A DNA stretch of 18,134 bases from Verrucomicrobiota bacterium (lineage in GTDB: Bacteria > Verrucomicrobiota > Verrucomicrobiia > Chthoniobacterales > UBA10450), in assembly GCA_003219095.1 (NCBI GenBank), contig QHPM01000115.1, positions 1 through 18,134 of the forward strand, given 5' to 3'. Positions 1 through 8,889 of this stretch are shown piece after piece. Below the pieces are notes generated by a model that had not been told where the DNA came from, did no database searches, and worked only from the letters and a program-made list of their open reading frames with translations. Positions within the stretch are counted from its first letter, which is position 1; each line of letters opens with the position of its first letter. The translations under genes and the position numbers were made by a program.

Positions 1-1
1 T

Positions 2-2455
2 TCCCGGATGTGGTTTGAAGGATGGTTGCACGTATTGCTGGAAGATTCCGATCCCAGGCAATGGATCATCGCGCTCGGTAGCTACGGCTACGACTGGGTA
101 ATTGGTGGCAAGAAGGCTGAGCTCATTAGTTTCCCGGAAGCAATGAGCCGAGCGAGCAATGCTGAAATCGATTCAGCTGAAGTAAGCGCTCCCGGTTACA
201 ACGCCTATTTTTATTATGAAGACAACGACAAGGAGCACGCCGTCTGGTTTCTCGATGTCGTTACTTTTCTGAACGAACTGCGCGAGGTTCGAAAGCAAAA
301 GGCCGGCGGTTTCGCCCTGTATCGATTAGGCACTGAGGATACCGCGATTTGGGACGCGTTAGCGGTCGCGCCCGATTTCAGGTTCGACCAGCCGACGCGT
401 TCGCTCCTGGAGGTTTTGCGGGGAACTGACACCATCACCGACGTTGGCGATGGTGAGATCGTCACCGTGGATGAATCCCGAGCCGATGGAATGCGCACCC
501 TGGCAGTGGACAAGGATAATTATCTTACCGTCAACTATACCAAATTTCCGGAGTTCCCAACCTTGTATCATCAAGGTGCGGGTGACGCCCACGAAGTGGC
601 GCTGACATTTGACGACGGCCCTGATCCGGAGTGGACGCCGAAGATCCTCGATGTTTTGAAGGCGGCGAGGGTAAAGGCGGCGTTTTTTCTGGTAGGCGTC
701 AATGCGGAACGTTACCCAAATCTCGTTAAGCGCATTGTCGATGAGGGTCACGAAATAGGTAATCACACCTATTATCACCCCAATCTTGCCCTGTGCTGGC
801 CCGAGCATATTCGGTTGGAATTGAACGCGACCCAGTTGCTTATCCAGACTTTGACCGGACGGGCTACTACTTTGTTCCGGCCGCCCTACGCGGCTGATAC
901 ACAGCCGGCGCGCCTGGCTGAATTAACTCCGCTGAAGATCGCGCAGGACCAGAATTATCTAGTCGTTTTGGAGAACATCGATCCGCAGGATTGGGCCAGA
1001 CCGGGCGCGGATGTTATTTTGCAGCGGGTAAAGCAGCAACGCCACGACGGCAATATCATCCTGCTGCACGACGCCGGCGGTGATCGTTCGCAAACGCTGG
1101 AAGCGCTCCCGCGCATCATCGAATACCTGCAAGCTCGCAACGATACCATCGTGCCGCTGAGCAAACTTCTGAATACCACTCGCGACGCGCTGATGCCGCC
1201 TTTGCCGGGAGGACAAACGATGTCGCATTACATCAGCAGTACCGGTTTCCGTATCATGCACGCGGTCCAGGAATTTCTCTGGGCCTTTATGATTGTTGCC
1301 ACGGCGCTGGTAGTCATTCGCACCCTTATTGTGATCTACCTCGCCTACCGCTTTCGTCGATCTTCGTCGATTGATTTTGCCGAACCCGCCAGCATCCTCA
1401 TCGCTGCTTACAATGAAGGCAAAGTCATCGCGGCAACGTTGCAGTCACTTTTGAAAACAGACTATCAAGGCGGGCTCGAAGTTATCGTGATCGACGATGG
1501 TTCGGGTGACGATACCGCTGCCGAAGTGGAGAAGATCGCGGCGACTGATGCGCGGGTGCGATTGATTCGTCAGGATAATCACGGGAAAGCACGGGCCTTG
1601 CAACGCGGAATCGCAGCCGCCAGGCACGAGCTCATCGTCTTCATCGACGCGGATACGCATTGCCAGCGGCACACGCTTCGCCATTTACTGGCACCGTTTG
1701 GCAACCCAAACATTGGCGGAGTATCTGGTCATGCCAAAGTAGGTAATCTGCGGAGCTTCATTGCAAGGTGCCAATCGCTCGAGTACACCGTCGGCTTTAA
1801 TCTCGATCGACGTGCTTATACCCGATGGAATTGCATCACAGTTCTGCCGGGCGCCATTAGCGCGATTCGCAAGACCGCGATCGATCGCGCCGGTGGCTTG
1901 AGTTTGGATACCCTGGCCGAAGATACCGATCTGACCTTGAGCCTGCACAAGCAACGGCTGCGCATCGTTTACGTTCCGGCGGCGGTAGCCTGGACGGAAG
2001 CGCCGGAAACGGTGCGAGCACTTTCCCGGCAACGATTTCGCTGGGCCTATGGAACACTGCAATGTTTGTGGAAACACCGCGACATGGTCTTTAATTGGAG
2101 GTATCGCGCGCTGGGTTGGTTTAGTTTGCCAAGTATCTGGTTCTTTCAAATCATCCTGGTGGCGATTACTCCGGCGGTAGATTTGTTCCTTATCTTGTCA
2201 CTGCCGTTTGGGGCCTGGCGCGATCTTCTGCCATTTGTCATTGTCTTTCTGGCTACGGATGTGATCCTCGCCACGCTGGCCTGCATCCTCGAGCATGAAA
2301 ATGTCCTCCAAGCCTGGCGCATTATTCCGATGCGCCTGATCTACCGGCCGATGCTGAGTTACTGCATCTGGAAAGCGATTTTGCGTGGAGTAAAGGGCGC
2401 ATGGGTAAGTTGGGGCAAACTCGAGCGCACCGCTTCTGTGCCCGTGCGAGCGTAA
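2..2455 (+). CDS. GH18-CE4-GT2 tripartite polysaccharide synthase/deacetylase (5' partial)
   Basis: The frame is open to the left edge, so the true start lies outside the window; the first ATG inside is at 8. Residue numbers count from that ATG. Residues 1-120 look like the C-terminal part of a GH18 barrel, with the typical ending GGFALYRLGTEDTAIW. Residues 195-390 are a NodB/CE4 deacetylase: TFDDGPD (200-206) supplies the catalytic and metal Asp, NHTYYH (252-257) the metal His pair, and FRPPY (290-294), DPQDW and LHD (353-355) complete the set. A membrane segment spans about 423-447. Residues 460-690 are a processive GT2 domain with AAYNE, VIDDGSGDD, the DAD metal motif (547-549), AEDTD and QRFRW (675-679). 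More membrane segments follow. By family knowledge this would polymerise an N-acetylhexosamine chain at the inner membrane and deacetylate or trim it outside. The exact polymer is unknown. The stop lies 3 bp from the convergent stop of the next gene. Confidence 0.9.
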   Translation, partial: SRMWFEGWLHVLLEDSDPRQWIIALGSYGYDWVIGGKKAELISFPEAMSRASNAEIDSAEVSAPGYNAYFYYEDNDKEHAVWFLDVVTFLNELREVRKQKAGGFALYRLGTEDTAIWDALAVAPDFRFDQPTRSLLEVLRGTDTITDVGDGEIVTVDESRADGMRTLAVDKDNYLTVNYTKFPEFPTLYHQGAGDAHEVALTFDDGPDPEWTPKILDVLKAARVKAAFFLVGVNAERYPNLVKRIVDEGHEIGNHTYYHPNLALCWPEHIRLELNATQLLIQTLTGRATTLFRPPYAADTQPARLAELTPLKIAQDQNYLVVLENIDPQDWARPGADVILQRVKQQRHDGNIILLHDAGGDRSQTLEALPRIIEYLQARNDTIVPLSKLLNTTRDALMPPLPGGQTMSHYISSTGFRIMHAVQEFLWAFMIVATALVVIRTLIVIYLAYRFRRSSSIDFAEPASILIAAYNEGKVIAATLQSLLKTDYQGGLEVIVIDDGSGDDTAAEVEKIAATDARVRLIRQDNHGKARALQRGIAAARHELIVFIDADTHCQRHTLRHLLAPFGNPNIGGVSGHAKVGNLRSFIARCQSLEYTVGFNLDRRAYTRWNCITVLPGAISAIRKTAIDRAGGLSLDTLAEDTDLTLSLHKQRLRIVYVPAAVAWTEAPETVRALSRQRFRWAYGTLQCLWKHRDMVFNWRYRALGWFSLPSIWFFQIILVAITPAVDLFLILSLPFGAWRDLLPFVIVFLATDVILATLACILEHENVLQAWRIIPMRLIYRPMLSYCIWKAILRGVKGAWVSWGKLERTASVPVRA

Positions 2456-2458
2456 TGG

Positions 2459-4639
2459 CTAATGGGCAATGTGCCCGCGCAAAACCGAAACCGAGTAAGG
2501 AGGTAGTTCGTAGTATTGAGACGCCGCCCGTTGGGTATGCGTGGGCAGCTTGCTCAGGGCCGGCCGGCCATTCGGGCCGTCATCTTGCCAGCGGTAGTGC
2601 TCGCGCGAAAATTGGAAGATGTCTACTTTGCCGATAAATCTCTCTAAGGACATCCCGTTAGAAGATGTAAATCGGACTCCTAGTTGTGCCGAACGCTGCG
2701 GATCTTTGTTGATGGTAAGTAAGGCCCATTCTTTGCCGGGTCGCCGCACGGCGTATGCGGTCACACCGGCGTTCTCCGGGTCAATTGTCACCGGATATAC
2801 TTCGTGTGTCTCAGCCACCCAACCCATCCAATCCTTCGTAATTAAGCGAGCACTATAATACATCGATAAACGATTAGGCTTCTTATCGGTGTTGAGCATT
2901 TGTAGCATCATTAAATTGCCCCACGAACATTTCAGCTCATCAGTGAGGTAGTCGGGTTCGTATCCATAGAGGTAGGCTTTCCTCCCTCCGGAAGTTAGGA
3001 AAGTTCCGACGGTATCGGCATGGAAGAGTGCGCCTTCGATATCAACTTCATGGCGGCCGGCAAAGACTGAATAACCAAACTCCGTCATCAGCCATGGAAT
3101 ATCGGAGGGAACACCATCGCCATGCAAGCTGGACAACATCGCGCGAAGTCGTTGCGGAATCTCCAGTAGTTGCGGGGCGGCATCGTCGCAGACATCGTCA
3201 AAGGGATAGTATTCGAAGGAGAAGAAATCGAAAGGAGATTCGCTCGCGCGAAGGGCACGGAGAAAGCGATTCATCCAGAAGCGGTTGCCTGATTTGTCCG
3301 GCCAGGTGAGGAGATGACCGTCAAAGTTCTGTAAGCTCGGCCCACCAAGCTTTAGCTGAGAGCCAAGCGAGCGCAGGCGCCGGGCGGTCGCAGCATAGAG
3401 CGCTGCATAATCTTCCGGTGAAGCCCATTGTCCGTCGGGCTCTTCGCCCAGTTCCACGCCCTCTAGCGAATACTTCCGGGCCAGGAGATATCGAATTTCC
3501 GCAGCCGCATTATCCGGCGTATCGTAAAGCACGGCCACTGGCACGAGCACCGGAAGGTGGTTGGTCAATTTACTTCGCAGAATGAAATCGAGACCGGGCT
3601 GTTCTATTTTGTAATCGATGTCTTCTGCCCGATGCCACGGATCAGTTGATGAGACGTAGATGATTGTTTGGTTTCTTTCCGGGTTGTGGCGGATGTAGTC
3701 CTCGAACTCCCCGGCGTCGTTCATTTGGCCGAGGCTGATTTCGCGCACGGCAAACCCAAGACGATCCCGGGCGTCCGCAGAGGACGGTGTGGTTGGGGCC
3801 GAACTACCGCTCATCAGGACACGCACAAATTGAACCGGAATAGCGCTGCTGCTAAGGCGGATGGTTACATCGCCGCCAGAGCTGTTTGCTATCACTCCCT
3901 CGGGAAACGACCGCCAGTCATCGTTTCTGTCGATATGCAAATGCATGGGGTCGTTTCCGGTCCAATACTCAATCTGAAACTGTCTGGCGTAGGGCAACCC
4001 CCATTGAATACGGATGGAATTCACAGGTTTCACTGTGCCTAAATCGATTACGATCCACTGCGGGTGAGCATCGTCGTTCTCGCCGGTAAAGTATGGATCT
4101 AGATAAGGATTACCTTTCCAAAAAGAGTTTTCATCGCCGTCGCAGATGCGCGAATACCCATCGTTGTTTGCTTGATCGATGGTATTACCGCGACGCGGCA
4201 GCCGATAACCGTAGGAAAGGTTGATCGGAGTGCTGATTGAACTACTCGATGTCCAATAGCCGCATTGACGGGCTTCGTCGCTCCAGCTGCCGCGCGGGTT
4301 CCAGTGCCACACTTCACCAGCAAGTTCCGTTCGCAGCCGATAAGTCAAAGGCCCCAAACCGGCTGACAGCATCTCGGTCATGTTCTTGTCGGACAACATT
4401 CGCGCACAATCTCCGCGCTCGTGACCGTCGATACCGCCGCCGAGACTCTTTGTAGGGATGCACCTGTTAACGCACTGGTCAGTCGTGACCGCCGCGGAGA
4501 CTACAAACGAACGCTCGTCGGTGGCCGGCGAAGTAGTTGCTGCGAGTAAGCCGATGAAGCAAACTGTTGTTGTGCGGCACAACCTGTTTGCGAGAGGAAG
4601 GCGGATTCTTTGCACGGTTATTCTGCTGGCGTCGATCAC
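2459..4639 (-). CDS. Secreted clan GH-A-like glycoside hydrolase with discoidin (F5/8C) domain
   Basis: The protein has 726 aa if it starts at the GTG at 4639. In-frame GTG (4615) and TTG (4582) are alternatives that keep the hydrophobic signal sequence (about residues 20-38). Residues 90-130 ([16 protein letters not shown]...) look like the first strand of a TIM barrel. Residues 155-303 look like an F5/8 type C (discoidin) carbohydrate-binding fold, with a [10 protein letters not shown] opening and an [19 protein letters not shown] strand. Residues 325-600 resume the barrel. ELGEEPDG (397-403) is a likely acid/base Glu site and MTEFGYS (518-524) the likely nucleophile Glu, as in GH39/GH79-type enzymes. 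A beta-rich tail (625-726) ends the protein. The family number cannot be fixed by eye. The 5' end overlaps that of the divergent GH26-like gene, and the 3' end converges on the polysaccharide synthase, so a role in trimming a related polysaccharide outside the cytoplasmic membrane is plausible. Confidence 0.8.
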   Translation of the reverse strand: MIDASRITVQRIRLPLANRLCRTTTVCFIGLLAATTSPATDERSFVVSAAVTTDQCVNRCIPTKSLGGGIDGHERGDCARMLSDKNMTEMLSAGLGPLTYRLRTELAGEVWHWNPRGSWSDEARQCGYWTSSSSISTPINLSYGYRLPRRGNTIDQANNDGYSRICDGDENSFWKGNPYLDPYFTGENDDAHPQWIVIDLGTVKPVNSIRIQWGLPYARQFQIEYWTGNDPMHLHIDRNDDWRSFPEGVIANSSGGDVTIRLSSSAIPVQFVRVLMSGSSAPTTPSSADARDRLGFAVREISLGQMNDAGEFEDYIRHNPERNQTIIYVSSTDPWHRAEDIDYKIEQPGLDFILRSKLTNHLPVLVPVAVLYDTPDNAAAEIRYLLARKYSLEGVELGEEPDGQWASPEDYAALYAATARRLRSLGSQLKLGGPSLQNFDGHLLTWPDKSGNRFWMNRFLRALRASESPFDFFSFEYYPFDDVCDDAAPQLLEIPQRLRAMLSSLHGDGVPSDIPWLMTEFGYSVFAGRHEVDIEGALFHADTVGTFLTSGGRKAYLYGYEPDYLTDELKCSWGNLMMLQMLNTDKKPNRLSMYYSARLITKDWMGWVAETHEVYPVTIDPENAGVTAYAVRRPGKEWALLTINKDPQRSAQLGVRFTSSNGMSLERFIGKVDIFQFSREHYRWQDDGPNGRPALSKLPTHTQRAASQYYELPPYSVSVLRGHIAH

Positions 4640-5693
4640 GACATTTTCAGCATGTCATCAACGGACCAAAAGTGACAAGCTCGACAACAACGCCTCCGCA
4701 GAAGTGATGGCACCCGATCATGGTGCGTATACTGGAGCATTCATTGATTTCGGCGAGGCAGAAGAGGATGTCACGTTGGAGGCAATTGAACAGTTCGAGA
4801 CCATGGTGGGCAAACATCAGGCCATCATTGCTTCATCGAGCTATTGGGGCGAACAGGATTTTCCAAGCAAAAACCTGAATGTTATCTGGCAACATCATTC
4901 TTTGCCGCTGGTTTTCTGGTCGCCCTGGGACCGGCCGTACGAGCAGAACACCGGTCCGGATCGTTTCAATCTCAATTCAATCATCGCCGGCGCCTGGGAT
5001 AAGTACATTGATGACTGGGCAAATGCCGCGAAAGCATTTGGGAAACCGATGATCGTCGTATTTGCGAACGAGATGAATGGCGACTGGTTCCCATGGTCGG
5101 GGACGTACTATGGTGGCAACCAGCCGGCTAATGAGGAGAAAACCAAGTGGAAGGGTCCGGAAACATTCAAGGCGGCATATCGACATGTAGTTGATCGAGT
5201 CCGTGCTTGCGGGGCCAGTAACATTAAGTGGATGTTCCATACGAATAACTACTCCTCTCCGCTCGACACCTGGAACTTCGCGCCCGCCTATTATCCTGGC
5301 CCTGATTACGCTGATTGGTTGGGATTAAGTGTCTATGGTCAGCAATACAAAGACGAGGCATCGGCCGACATACCTTCTTTGGTCGACTGGCCCTACAAGG
5401 AGATGAGCGGCCTCGATCCAACCAAGCCAATCATGATTGCCGAATGGGGCACCGGGGAGTTTCCACCAGGCAACAAAGCCGAGTGGATCAGGCAGGGTCT
5501 GGAACTGTTTCGCTCCAGGTATCCCCGAATCAGGGCCGCGGTCTACTGGCACGAGCGCTGGCAAAATGAAGAGGGATATTATAGCAACCTTCGGGTGAAC
5601 TCGTCCGTCGAATCGCTGCAAGCCTATCGTGAAGGCGTCTCGAATCCGGACTGGCTAGCGAATCTCCTTTTCCGACCACTGGCCAAGAAGTAG
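4554..5693 (+). CDS. GH26-like beta-mannanase/endoglycosidase lipoprotein
   Basis: The protein has 379 aa from the ATG at 4554. This start was chosen because it directly precedes a lipoprotein signal: Arg-rich n-region, hydrophobic stretch [16 protein letters not shown] and Cys34 in a FSAC lipobox. An in-frame ATG at 4458 would add a non-signal extension lying antisense inside the neighbouring gene, so it is unlikely. The body resembles GH26 enzymes. [12 protein letters not shown] (170-181) holds the probable acid/base Glu173, and [10 protein letters not shown] (294-303) the probable nucleophile Glu297. Aromatic residues such as SSYWG, FWSPWD and YWHERW fit a sugar cleft. Known members cleave beta-mannan or related beta-glucans; the actual substrate here is inferred only. 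Likely anchored to a membrane by its lipid. It is divergent from the discoidin glycosidase, with overlapping 5' ends, and ends 3 bp from the convergent SnoaL-like gene. Confidence 0.85.
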   Translation: MKQTVVVRHNLFARGRRILCTVILLASITTFSACHQRTKSDKLDNNASAEVMAPDHGAYTGAFIDFGEAEEDVTLEAIEQFETMVGKHQAIIASSSYWGEQDFPSKNLNVIWQHHSLPLVFWSPWDRPYEQNTGPDRFNLNSIIAGAWDKYIDDWANAAKAFGKPMIVVFANEMNGDWFPWSGTYYGGNQPANEEKTKWKGPETFKAAYRHVVDRVRACGASNIKWMFHTNNYSSPLDTWNFAPAYYPGPDYADWLGLSVYGQQYKDEASADIPSLVDWPYKEMSGLDPTKPIMIAEWGTGEFPPGNKAEWIRQGLELFRSRYPRIRAAVYWHERWQNEEGYYSNLRVNSSVESLQAYREGVSNPDWLANLLFRPLAKK

Positions 5694-5696
5694 CTT

Positions 5697-6644
5697 TCAC
5701 GGCTTTGCTGCGGGCGGGAGGTTCTTTTGCAGATTGAGCGCCAGCTTCCAATCGCCGTTCATGTTAGCGCGCCAGATCATCAGGTAGATTCCGTGCTCCA
5801 CTACATTTCCACGTTCTTCCGCATAGTTACCGTAGCTATAAGACAGGTCGCCTGACTTACTCATCCTCGAGCCGCCGGATTCAAAGGTTACTTTGCTGTG
5901 TTCCGAAGTTAGCATCAGCTTGGCGGCAAGAAGTCCTACGGCGGGGAATGATTTATTACGATAGACGCGAATGTCGTCACTCGCGTAATCGAGAATGGCC
6001 TTGCCGATACCGTTGTGCGCGGTCTGGGCAAACTGGCGCTGCGCTTTTCGCAGACTGCGTTGTGAATTCTCCTGCGGTTGTGTGCCGGCGGTAACATCCG
6101 GTGGAAGGACTTGCAGGTTGGAAGAGGATTCAGTTGGTTGCGGATTTTCCGTGCCAACGTCGAGCGCGATCTTCCATTGGCCTTTAGGCTGTTTGGCCCA
6201 GACCGTGACGTAATGACCAAAGCCGAGTGAGAGCGGTTCGTTGCCCTTTTTCAGTTCCCACATCCCAGTGGTATATCCCAGATCAGCGGCGCCCGCGGCA
6301 AAGGCGAAGATCGGCTGCCAAAAGAGCGTGCCGGGAAAATCCGTTCGCTCGGCCCAATACTTTTTGCCATTGACTGGCCCCGGAGCGAAGGCGACTCCAT
6401 CGGCCGCGAAATATTCGACGCTTGCCGCTGGCATTCCTTTTGCGACCGAAAGGTTGGAATATTCCCCATCAATCTTCGCGATCTCCCGGGCAGCTGAAGC
6501 GTCGTCGGGTTGAGCGAGCGCACTTAAACGCAATGCGCAAACCGCCCCAGCGAAAAAAGCTTTTTGTGTCGTAGACAAATTCAAGAGTTGGCGGCGTCTC
6601 AAAAGTAAAGACCGTGAAGGGTCATGGAGAATGTCGCCACGCAT
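5697..6644 (-). CDS. Exported protein with two SnoaL/DUF4440-like domains
   Basis: The protein has 315 aa from the ATG at 6644. An in-frame TTG at 6602 is an attractive alternative, because it starts directly at RRRQLL and removes the overlap with the sigma gene. The N-terminus reads as an export signal with a Tat-like RRxLL pattern (residues 17-21), a hydrophobic run (AFFAGAVCALRLSALA) and likely cleavage after SALA. Residues 52-164 resemble an NTF2-like SnoaL/DUF4440 domain (EIAKIDGEYSNLSVAKG at the start, YVTVWAKQPKGQWKIALDVG at the end). After a Pro/Ser/Gln linker, residues 198-310 repeat the pattern (YLMIWRANMNGDWKLALNL). Such domains often bind small ligands or act as isomerases, but no function can be assigned. 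It is divergent from the ECF sigma gene, with 5' ends overlapping by 21 bp if the ATG is used, so it may be a member of that regulon. A longer reading to 6974 is antisense to the sigma gene and was not used. Confidence 0.75.
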   Translation of the reverse strand: MRGDILHDPSRSLLLRRRQLLNLSTTQKAFFAGAVCALRLSALAQPDDASAAREIAKIDGEYSNLSVAKGMPAASVEYFAADGVAFAPGPVNGKKYWAERTDFPGTLFWQPIFAFAAGAADLGYTTGMWELKKGNEPLSLGFGHYVTVWAKQPKGQWKIALDVGTENPQPTESSSNLQVLPPDVTAGTQPQENSQRSLRKAQRQFAQTAHNGIGKAILDYASDDIRVYRNKSFPAVGLLAAKLMLTSEHSKVTFESGGSRMSKSGDLSYSYGNYAEERGNVVEHGIYLMIWRANMNGDWKLALNLQKNLPPAAKP

Positions 6645-7115
6645 GAAGATTGGAAAGTCTGTTTTTCGGAGCTCGCGCCCGGGCTGGTCTTGTTCGCCCG
6701 GCAATGGGTGGGGAGCGCGGCCGACGCCGAAGACGTGGTGCAGGACGCTTTTGTCCGTTTCTGGAGACGCAATCTTAGCATCAAAAATCGCGCCCTCCTT
6801 TACGCCGCCGTTCGCTCCGCCGCCCTCGATCTTATTCGGCGGGATACCAGACGGGCGCGGCGGGAAGCGGAAGTTTTTGGAAGGGCCGAGCGCAGCGTGC
6901 AGCCGCAATTTGAGCAACTGGATGATTCGCAGCGCGAGCTGGTGGCGGCGCTCGATCGTCTGTCGCGAGATCAACGCGAAGTGCTGGTCATGAAAATTTG
7001 GATCGAACTTACTTTTGCCGAAATCGCCGAAGCGCTCGGAATTTCACAGAATACCGCAGCATCGCGTTATCGTTATGCGCTCGCCGCGTTGAAGAAAACT
7101 TTCCAACCGCAATGA
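6624..7115 (+). CDS. ECF-type RNA polymerase sigma factor
   Basis: The protein has 163 aa, the usual size for a group 4 (extracytoplasmic function) sigma factor. Region 2 covers about residues 14-75, with the conserved helix DAEDVVQDAFVRFW (34-47) that contacts core polymerase and the -10 element. Region 4 covers about 102-158, with LSRDQREVLVMKIW followed by the helix-turn-helix FAEIAEALGISQNTAASR that reads the -35 element. A purine run GAAGG (6616-6620) sits just before the ATG as a ribosome binding site, though spacing is short. The stop overlaps the start of the next gene in ATGA, so sigma and the membrane protein are translationally coupled. By family knowledge it should be held inactive by that membrane partner and released on an envelope signal. 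The target promoters cannot be read from this window. Confidence 0.93.
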   Translation: MENVATHEDWKVCFSELAPGLVLFARQWVGSAADAEDVVQDAFVRFWRRNLSIKNRALLYAAVRSAALDLIRRDTRRARREAEVFGRAERSVQPQFEQLDDSQRELVAALDRLSRDQREVLVMKIWIELTFAEIAEALGISQNTAASRYRYALAALKKTFQPQ

Positions 7116-7609
7116 ACGATTTTTCGGAACTCGAGAGCGAGCTGAAGAAATTGCGGCCCGCTCAGCCATCGGCCGGGTTGATGTCGCGGGTTGGGAGCGC
7201 GCTGGCCGACGCACGGGAAAGCACGGCCAAGGTCATCAGGCCGCAGCAGTTTCGGATCAATTGGCTGGGGCTGGGTCTTGGGCTGGCCGCGGCGGCGACC
7301 TTTCTCATTTTCGCGCGTGTCGATTTTCGCCCGACTGATAAAACGAAACAAACGGTTGCTTCGGCTACGCCTTTCTTGCAGCAAAAGGCCGCGGCATTGC
7401 CGAACTATCAAGCGACCGGATTGACTCAGGTTGTTTACAGCAAGCGTGATGAGGGCCTGGTATTTTCGCCTAACGCGGAAGCGCCATCACGGCGGGTGCG
7501 CACGGCGAAGCGGGAAACGTTGCGATGGCGTGATCGCCGGAGCGGCGCACAGCTGGCCGTTTCTTATCCGACAGAGGAGGTCACGCTCATTCCAGTTTCA
7601 GGTCAATGA
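7112..7609 (+). CDS. Single-pass membrane anti-sigma-like protein
   Basis: The protein has 165 aa from the ATG at 7112, which overlaps the sigma stop by 4 bp (ATGA). A longer reading from 6998 lies inside the sigma gene and is rejected. Residues 1-47 form a charged cytoplasmic part (FSELESELKKLRPAQPS...). A transmembrane helix (WLGLGLGLAAAATFLIFA) covers about 49-66, and about 100 residues lie outside, ending in a basic beta-like stretch. This layout plus the coupling to an ECF sigma gene is the basis for the call. No HxxxCxxC zinc anti-sigma motif is visible, and sequence similarity to a named anti-sigma family was not recognised. It could alternatively be a membrane scaffold for the downstream PDZ protein. 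Confidence 0.7.
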   Translation: MNDFSELESELKKLRPAQPSAGLMSRVGSALADARESTAKVIRPQQFRINWLGLGLGLAAAATFLIFARVDFRPTDKTKQTVASATPFLQQKAAALPNYQATGLTQVVYSKRDEGLVFSPNAEAPSRRVRTAKRETLRWRDRRSGAQLAVSYPTEEVTLIPVSGQ

Positions 7610-7633
7610 TTTAACCAAACAGCAAATACAAGA

Positions 7634-8725
7634 ATGAAAACGAAAACCATCACCCTAATTGCCGTTAGCTTGATTCCGCTGACGGTATTCAGCCAGCCAC
7701 CAACCACGCCGCCGCCGCCACCCAATCCGCCGGCCGCACCGATTCCTCCGGGGCCGCCGCGTGATCGCGATCGCGAAGACCGGATGCCGAAGGTCCCGGT
7801 CACATTTCTCGGAGTGGAAACGTCTGAGGTGCCGAGCGTGTTATGCGATCAGCTGGGATTGCCAAAAGGGTTCGGTCTGGTGGTGGATTATGTGGTGCCG
7901 GACGGACCGGCGGCTGCCGCGGGGGTGCAACAGAACGACGTGATCAAAATGTTGAATGATCAAATTCTAATGGATCCTGGGCAACTGTCGAAGCTGATCC
8001 GCAGTTACGCGGAAGGCACAAATGTAACCCTGACAATACTGCGCAAAGGCCAGGAACAGAAGGTGACGATCAAGCTGGCCAAGAAAGAAGTACCGCGCCG
8101 TCATGCCTTCATGGATCAAATGCGCCACATGAATCACGATTGGAACTTCGACTTCGGCGATATGGACATGGGTGATCTGAAGGAGCAAATGAGAGATTTG
8201 AAAGAACGCCTTGGCGATGAGCAGCGGGGAATGATTCATGACACGGTGGTGCGGGCGCGCGATGAAGCGCAACGCGCCGCCGACGAAGTGCGGCGAAATG
8301 CTCAGCGCATCCGCAGCATCACACGCAACAACGGCGGGCTCCAACGAACCACGATCGATTTGGGCAAAGCACAGATTGTTCTTTCCGATGACAAGGGCGA
8401 GCTGCGGATCGAAAACAAAGAGGGCAAAAAGTTTCTGACAGCGAAGGATCCGCAGGGGAAATTGCTCTTCAGCGGTCCTGTCGAAACGAAGGAAGATCTC
8501 GACAAGGTGCCGGCGGAAGTGCGGCAGCGTTACGAAAAACTGCAACAGCATGATTTGCCGGCGGTGGCGCCGGATGATTTGCGTGCGGAATCTGAGAGCG
8601 ACGACGGCGACGAGGATAACGATGTTGATGAAGAAACCGCGCGCGCGAGCACTGTTTCCTACGATCAGGTCTGTTCCCAGCAGGCTCGACATCGCGCCTG
8701 GGAAATCCACACCGTCCTGATCTAG
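7634..8725 (+). CDS. Exported PDZ-domain protein in the sigma operon
   Basis: The protein has 363 aa. It has a signal peptide (residues 1-20, TVFSQ end), then a Pro-rich linker (22-42) and a PDZ domain (about 56-150). The PDZ carries the carboxylate-binding-like loop GFGLVVDYVVPDGPAAAAGVQ and the NDVIKMLNDQ strand typical of DegP/HtrA-class PDZ modules. No trypsin-like or other protease domain is present. Residues 182-230 are highly charged and helical, probably coiled coil. An unrecognised beta-rich section (238-285) and an acidic tail (318-336) follow. It lies 24 bp after the anti-sigma-like gene and before a strong terminator, so it is the last gene of a three-gene operon. By analogy with DegS/RseP systems, the PDZ could sense misfolded C-termini or guide proteolysis of the anti-sigma. 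That is inference, since it lacks its own catalytic domain. Confidence 0.85.
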   Translation: MKTKTITLIAVSLIPLTVFSQPPTTPPPPPNPPAAPIPPGPPRDRDREDRMPKVPVTFLGVETSEVPSVLCDQLGLPKGFGLVVDYVVPDGPAAAAGVQQNDVIKMLNDQILMDPGQLSKLIRSYAEGTNVTLTILRKGQEQKVTIKLAKKEVPRRHAFMDQMRHMNHDWNFDFGDMDMGDLKEQMRDLKERLGDEQRGMIHDTVVRARDEAQRAADEVRRNAQRIRSITRNNGGLQRTTIDLGKAQIVLSDDKGELRIENKEGKKFLTAKDPQGKLLFSGPVETKEDLDKVPAEVRQRYEKLQQHDLPAVAPDDLRAESESDDGDEDNDVDEETARASTVSYDQVCSQQARHRAWEIHTVLI

Positions 8726-8730
8726 CGGAG

Positions 8731-8779
8731 AACGCCACCGGACCTTAACCAGCCTGGCCAGCTTTCCGGTGGCGTTTTT
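8731..8779 (+). terminator. Rho-independent terminator of the sigma/PDZ operon
   Basis: AACGCCACCGGA (8731-8742) pairs perfectly with TCCGGTGGCGTT (8765-8776), and the 3' arm runs into five T residues (8775-8779). It starts 6 bp after the PDZ stop codon. The 22-nt loop contains a smaller palindrome, CTGGCCAG. The arm sequence also begins with AA, so it could partly serve the minus-strand satP gene coming from the right. Confidence 0.85.
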
Positions 8780-8799
8780 GCTCGCGATCTTTTGTTGTA

Positions 8800-8842
8800 G
8801 CCGCGATCGGTGATCGCGGCGCCGGGATCGCCCACCCCCGGC
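8800..8842. repeat. Pair of adjacent REP-like hairpins
   Basis: GCCGCGATC (8800-8808) and GATCGCGGC (8812-8820) form a perfect 9-bp stem with a GGT loop. It is followed directly by GCCGGG (8821-8826) and CCCGGC (8837-8842), a second 6-bp stem. The motif GATCG occurs three times. The stretch lies between the operon terminator and the satP stop, where REP/BIME-type elements are usually found. Whether it is repeated elsewhere in the genome cannot be seen here. It could also act as an mRNA 3' end for satP. Confidence 0.5.
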
Positions 8843-8889
8843 TATAGTGCGCTTTCGGCCAAATCTTTCGCGCCATTTCGGTCTGATGA

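Noticed and set aside
6645..6974. N-terminal extension of the SnoaL-like gene
   Set aside because: It would be fully antisense to the well-supported sigma factor, and the export signal begins only downstream.
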